Source: UBA4615 sp044371545
GTDB taxonomy: Bacteria; Pseudomonadota; Gammaproteobacteria; Burkholderiales; Burkholderiaceae_E
Assembly (NCBI GenBank): GCA_044371545.1
Contig: JBILTM010000027.1
Coordinates: 1-34,710 of the forward strand
DNA: 34,710 nucleotides
Reading direction: 5' to 3'
The notes beneath the pieces were generated by a model. It had not been told where the DNA came from. It searched no databases and saw nothing but the letters and a program-made list of their open reading frames with translations. Position 1 is the first letter of the stretch. Every line of letters begins with the position of its first letter. The position numbers were made by a program, and so were the translations under genes. Positions 31,420-34,710 of this stretch are shown here, one piece after another.

Positions 31420-32589
31420 ATGGATCCGGAACTGCGCCGCTCGCTGATGCGGCGGGTGTTCGCCCACCTCGAGGCCGGCACCACCGATGTCGCCGAGTCG
31501 GTCTACCATCACCCGGTTGCGACCTACACCAGCCCTGCTCAGCTGGCCAGCGAACTCGAACTGCTGTTTCGCGGTCAGCCGCTGCTGATGGGTTGGTCGT
31601 GCCAGTTGCCCCGGCCCGGCGACTACCTGTCGGACGATCGCAGCGGCGCCCCGATCCTGCTGGTGCGCGGTGATGACGGTCGGACGCGGGCCTTCCTCAA
31701 CGTCTGCCGCCACCGCGCGGCGCGCGTCGTCGAGGGGCGGGGCAGCCGCCGCACGCTGGTCTGTCCTTACCACGGCTGGACCTACGGACTGGACGGTCGG
31801 TTGGCGGGTATCCCGGATCGGCGCAACTTCCCCGGCATCGACACTGACGCGAACGGTCTTGTGCCGCTACCGGTGGCCGAACGCAACGGATTGATCTGGG
31901 TGCTGCCCACGGCGCGACCCGACGGCGACGTCTGGCTCGATGCGCAGGCGCACCTCGGCGGTCTGGACGCCGAGTTGGCCGCCTACCGTCTCGAGGGCTA
32001 CCATCATTACGAGACGCGGGTGATTCGACGCAAGATGAACTGGAAGCTGGTGATCGACACCTTTCTCGAGCCCTATCATCTCGGCGTGCTTCACCGGAAC
32101 ACGGTCGCGCCCCTGTTCCACGCGAACGTCTGCGTGTTCGATGCGATCGGACCGCACCTGCGCGAAGTGCTGCCACGCCGCAGTCTCGATGCACAACGCG
32201 GCCTGCCCGAGAGCGACTGGGATTTCATCGCGCACCACACGATCGTCTACGTGCTGTTCCCGAACACGGTATTCGTCGTGCAAGTCGATCATGTCGAGAC
32301 CTGGCGGGTGTTTCCCGTCGATGGTCGGGTCGACGAGTGCGAGATGTACCTCGACTTCTTCGTGCCCAACCCGATCGACACCGACAGTGCGCGACGGTAC
32401 TGGGAGCGCAACATGGACCTGACGATCCGGACGGTCTGCGACGAGGACTTCCCCACCAGCGAGGCGATGCAGCGCAACTTCGCGACCGGAGCGCAGACGC
32501 ATTCGGTCTTCGGTCGCAACGAGCCGGCGCTCACGCACTTCGAACGGACCATCTCGGAGCGGGTGGCCGCAGGCCGCGGCGCTGCCTGA
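31420..32589 (+). CDS. Rieske non-heme iron aromatic ring-hydroxylating oxygenase, alpha subunit
   Basis: The 389-residue protein carries a Rieske [2Fe-2S] centre: Cys96 and His98 in NVCRHRA, Cys115 and His118 in LVCPYHGWTYGL. The catalytic iron site follows in FLEPYHLGVLHRN, with His220 and His225 and Glu217, and a later Asp is probably in the CDEDFP segment. It would bind O2 and hydroxylate or demethylate an aromatic or other acid in the cytoplasm, with electrons from a reductase. No ferredoxin or reductase gene is near. ATG 31420 is preceded by GGAGGG at a spacing of 7. Two counted 60-base lines in this gene (31981-32040 and 32221-32280) have 34 and 33 G+C, against 44 in a dctM line, which hints at acquisition. 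Confidence 0.9.
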   Translation: MDPELRRSLMRRVFAHLEAGTTDVAESVYHHPVATYTSPAQLASELELLFRGQPLLMGWSCQLPRPGDYLSDDRSGAPILLVRGDDGRTRAFLNVCRHRAARVVEGRGSRRTLVCPYHGWTYGLDGRLAGIPDRRNFPGIDTDANGLVPLPVAERNGLIWVLPTARPDGDVWLDAQAHLGGLDAELAAYRLEGYHHYETRVIRRKMNWKLVIDTFLEPYHLGVLHRNTVAPLFHANVCVFDAIGPHLREVLPRRSLDAQRGLPESDWDFIAHHTIVYVLFPNTVFVVQVDHVETWRVFPVDGRVDECEMYLDFFVPNPIDTDSARRYWERNMDLTIRTVCDEDFPTSEAMQRNFATGAQTHSVFGRNEPALTHFERTISERVAAGRGAA

Positions 32590-32646
32590 AGCGGCGCTTC
32601 CCGTCGGGCTGAACGTCCGCCGCGCGTGCCGCGCAGCGGATTCGGT

Positions 32647-33402
32647 TCAGTTCATCACGGTTCCGCCATCGACGGCGATCGTCTGACCGGTCACGAAGCG
32701 GGAGTCGTCGGAAAGCAGCCAGCGCACCGCGCCGGCGACGTCCGTGGTGTCGAGGTTGCGAGGAATCGCCTGCCCGGCCGCGATCGTCTTCAGTGCCCCC
32801 TCGTACTTCTCTCCGAAGAACTGGCGAGTGCCCTCGGTGAGCACCGCCGAGGGAGCGATGGCATTGACGCGGATGTTCGCGCGGCCGACTTCTCGCGCCA
32901 GGCCTCGCGTCAGACCGATCACCGCGGCCTTGGACGTCGTGTAGTGCAGCGCGTAGGGCAGGCCATAGAGCGCTGCGAGCGAGCTGATGTTCACGATGCT
33001 GCCGCCACCGGCGGCGCGCATCGGCTCGAACGCGGCACGGCAACAGTTCCAGATCCCCTTGACGTTGACGTTCATCGCCGCATCCCACTCGATCTCGGGG
33101 ATCTGGTCGAAACGCCCGCCCTTGAGGGTCGCGTACAGCGCCGCATTGTTGACCAAGCCGTCGAGCCTGCCGAAGCGCCCGACGCAGGCCTGGACCATCG
33201 CGTCGACCGACGCGCGGTCGGTCACGTCGACCTTCACGGACAGCGCGCGATCCGCGCGGTCGCCGAGCATCGCGATGGTCGCGTCGCAGTCCGCGACGTC
33301 GGCGGCCAGCGCGCAGCCTCCCGCCTCGACGATGTCGACCACGTAACGCTGACCGATGCCTCGCGCGGCGCCGGTCACGATGACCACCTTGTCCTTGAGC
33401 AT
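32647..33402 (-). CDS. Short-chain dehydrogenase/reductase (SDR)
   Basis: This 251-residue classical SDR starts at ATG 33402 after GGAGGAGA. It has the cofactor loop TGAARGIG (residues 10-17), AADVAD after the second strand (favouring NAD), NNAALY, the catalytic Ser in NISSLAALYG and the YTTSK active site, then the terminal FVTGQTIAVDGG. It probably oxidises a secondary alcohol or dihydrodiol. It converges on the Rieske gene with 57 bases between the stops; a five-bp hairpin there is too weak to call. Position beside the oxygenase suggests a dihydrodiol dehydrogenase-like role, but NNAALY and the overall form fit many SDRs, so the substrate is open. Confidence 0.9.
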   Translation of the reverse strand: MLKDKVVIVTGAARGIGQRYVVDIVEAGGCALAADVADCDATIAMLGDRADRALSVKVDVTDRASVDAMVQACVGRFGRLDGLVNNAALYATLKGGRFDQIPEIEWDAAMNVNVKGIWNCCRAAFEPMRAAGGGSIVNISSLAALYGLPYALHYTTSKAAVIGLTRGLAREVGRANIRVNAIAPSAVLTEGTRQFFGEKYEGALKTIAAGQAIPRNLDTTDVAGAVRWLLSDDSRFVTGQTIAVDGGTVMN

Positions 33403-33609
33403 GTGTCTCCTCCGATCGGATGGACTGGGGCTGAAATGGATGGCGTGGACCGCTTGGGAGCGACCCTCGCAGGATAGTCGAACGCGTCCTCGCCCGGCGG
33501 CTGCGCAGGCGGCGCCCGCGTCGCGGCCGGACGTGTGATGCGGCGACGGCCTCGCCCCGCCCGTCGAGCGCGACCCTCGCACGAATCGCGCGCACACCGC
33601 ATCGCGAAC

Positions 33610-34404
33610 TCAGCGCGCCGTCATCCCCCCGTCGACGACCAGCTCCGTGCCCGTCACGAACGCCGAGTCGTCCGACGCGAGGAAGAGGATGCTCCGCGCG
33701 ACGTCCTCCGCCTCCCCCATCCGCCCGAGCGGATGTGCCCCCGCCATCGCGCGCGAGACCTGCTCCGCCGGCACCCCGTTCGCGCGCATCCCGTCGGCGA
33801 CGCCGCGTGCCATGTCGGTGTCGATGATCCCCGGGTGGATCGAGTTCACCCGGATCCGGTAGCCGAGATGTGCTGCCTCGATCGCGCAGGACTTCGAGAA
33901 GAGCCGCACGCCGCCCTTCGTGAGGCAGTAGAGCGAGGCCATCTGCGAGCCCTTGAGCCCCGCGACCGACGACAGGTTGACGATCGAGGCGAGCGGCAGG
34001 TCCTTCGGTCGCGCCTTCATCGCGCGCAACGCGTGCTGCGTGCCGAGCACGACGCCGAGCAGGTTCACGTCGAACAGCTTCGCGATCGACCGCAGGTCCG
34101 CGTCCTCGGTGCGGCCGTGCATGAAGAGGCCCGCGTTGTTGACCAGCACGTCGAGCCGTCCGTGGGCGGCGAGCGTCGCCTCGAGCACCGCCCCCCACTG
34201 CGCGTCGTCGGTCACGTCGTGCCGCAGGTAGCGGATCGCGCCGCCGCTCGCGTCGATGGCCGCGGCGAGCCCCGCGGAGGGCGCCTCGCGCAGGTCGGTC
34301 GCGATCACGCGCGCGCCGCCCTCGGCGAGCAGGCGGCAGGTGGCGGTGCCGATGCCGCCGGCCGCGCCGGTGACGAGCGCGATACGGCCGTCGACTCGGT
34401 TCAT
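33610..34404 (-). CDS. Short-chain dehydrogenase/reductase (SDR)
   Basis: The 264-residue SDR starts at ATG 34404 with GGGGAGA upstream. It has TGAAGGIG near residue 13, ATDLRE after the second strand, NNAGLFMHGR, Ser in NLSSVAG, the YCLTK active site, HPGIIDTDMARG and FVTGTELVVDGG. It has the typical 3-alpha/20-beta-hydroxysteroid dehydrogenase form, used for many alcohols. The gap of 207 bases to the next SDR downstream and its own ribosome-binding site suggest a separate transcript. It is divergent from serC with 194 bases between. A 70% G+C line (33901-33960, counted 42 of 60) fits the left part of the window. The substrate is unknown. Confidence 0.9.
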   Translation of the reverse strand: MNRVDGRIALVTGAAGGIGTATCRLLAEGGARVIATDLREAPSAGLAAAIDASGGAIRYLRHDVTDDAQWGAVLEATLAAHGRLDVLVNNAGLFMHGRTEDADLRSIAKLFDVNLLGVVLGTQHALRAMKARPKDLPLASIVNLSSVAGLKGSQMASLYCLTKGGVRLFSKSCAIEAAHLGYRIRVNSIHPGIIDTDMARGVADGMRANGVPAEQVSRAMAGAHPLGRMGEAEDVARSILFLASDDSAFVTGTELVVDGGMTAR

Positions 34405-34524
34405 CGTGGTGTCTCCCCGTCGCGGGCGCGCGGCGCGCGCCTCGCGCCGATCGTAGGCCGGGGCGGATCGGACGGGCAAGCGCGCGGACCGGATCGCGCG
34501 CCGCCCGCCCGGCGCCCGCGACGA

Positions 34525-34530
34525 TAGAAT
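34525..34530 (+). promoter_or_regulatory. -10-like element upstream of serC
   Basis: TAGAAT matches five of six bases of the -10 consensus, in an otherwise very GC-rich region, 68 bases before the serC start. A -35 box is not evident. Confidence 0.35.
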
Positions 34531-34543
34531 CCCCGCAGCCTCG

Positions 34544-34565
34544 CGGACCGCCCCCCCGCGGTCCG
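34544..34565 (+). promoter_or_regulatory. Perfect hairpin in the serC leader
   Basis: CGGACCGC (34544-34551) and GCGGTCCG (34558-34565) pair perfectly around a loop of six C residues. If transcription starts after the TAGAAT at 34525, the hairpin lies at the very 5' end of the serC mRNA. The rest of the leader is C-rich with almost no ribosome-binding sequence. A serC leader RNA motif is known in alphaproteobacteria; I cannot tell whether this is one. Confidence 0.4.
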
Positions 34566-34598
34566 TCCCGCCCACCCCGCCGACCCGACGAGCCCCCG

Positions 34599-34710
34599 AT
34601 GCGACCTGCCGTCAAGCCCGCCTGCCCCAACTTCTCGTCCGGCCCCTGCGCGAAGCGCCCGGGCTACGACGTCGCCAGCCTCGCGCTGCAGACGCTCGGG
34701 CGCTCGCACC
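34599..34710 (+). CDS. serC: Phosphoserine aminotransferase, N-terminal part (runs off the window)
   Basis: The first 37 codons are present: MRPAVKPACPNFSSGPCAKR, then PGYDVASLALQTLGRSH, with the frame still open at the window edge. The PNFSSGPCAKRPG...LGRSH pattern is typical of the SerC form found in many alphaproteobacteria and some other groups. The enzyme converts 3-phosphohydroxypyruvate and glutamate to phosphoserine, step two of serine synthesis, and also works in pyridoxal phosphate synthesis. The PLP lysine lies beyond the window. The start has no clear ribosome-binding site. Its pathway partner serA is at 9.3 kb, not adjacent. Confidence 0.85.
   Translation, partial: MRPAVKPACPNFSSGPCAKRPGYDVASLALQTLGRSH

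Noticed and set aside
32588..32600. GAAGC-GGC-GCTTC hairpin after the Rieske gene
   Set aside because: The stem is only 5 bp, it overlaps the stop codon and has no T tract.

Overview
The window is a very GC-rich (about 70% by eye), densely coded stretch of a proteobacterial chromosome. It suggests an alpha- or betaproteobacterium with a large catabolic repertoire: TRAP and Liv-type ABC uptake systems, a PQQ-type dehydrogenase beside a c-type cytochrome, many CoA-ester enzymes, and several IclR/TetR regulators. No tRNA, rRNA, CRISPR array, transposase or integrase was seen. I cannot settle the class or genus from the sequence alone.

Region 1 (1-12.4 kb) looks like a sulfonate or amino-acid-type utilisation locus. 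It opens with the end of a TRAP binding protein and the two TRAP membrane subunits (+). Next come a diheme cytochrome c and a sorbosone-dehydrogenase-like beta-propeller protein (-), and an ECHDC3-like crotonase without the usual catalytic glutamates (+). Then xsc, sulfoacetaldehyde acetyltransferase (-), lies divergent from an IclR regulator (+). The regulator is followed by an omega-amino-acid:pyruvate-type aminotransferase, a SerA-type dehydrogenase, a beta-hydroxyacid dehydrogenase and an MBL-fold hydrolase (all +). Taurine-like substrate -> sulfoacetaldehyde (aminotransferase) -> acetyl phosphate + sulfite (Xsc) is the simplest reading. No phosphotransacetylase or sulfite-handling gene is visible.

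Region 2 (12.5-16.9 kb) holds a TetR repressor, a crotonase and a large HAPMO-like flavin monooxygenase, all on the minus strand. Beside them is almost 1 kb of gene debris: the C-terminal part of an acyl-CoA synthetase and two separate short-chain dehydrogenase fragments. Two TACC-N4-GGTA palindromes, one before the monooxygenase and one in the debris, look like operators of one repressor.

Region 3 (16.9-31.2 kb) is an acyl-CoA catabolic and uptake locus. It contains a crotonase, an isovaleryl-CoA-dehydrogenase-like enzyme, a three-gene biotin-dependent acyl-CoA carboxylase (biotin carboxylase, separate biotin carrier, MCC-like carboxyltransferase) and an SDR. A tightly overlapped minus-strand operon encodes a Liv-type ABC transporter with an acyl-CoA synthetase inserted between its ATPase and binding-protein genes. 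A short, well-initiated leader ORF ends on the livH start codon. The set suggests import of a branched carboxylic acid, CoA activation, dehydrogenation and carboxylation.

Region 4 (31.2-34.7 kb) has a TetR regulator divergent from a Rieske oxygenase with a good sigma70-type promoter, two SDR genes, and the start of serC at the right edge with a perfect hairpin in its leader. The Rieske gene is visibly less GC-rich than its neighbours in the lines I counted.
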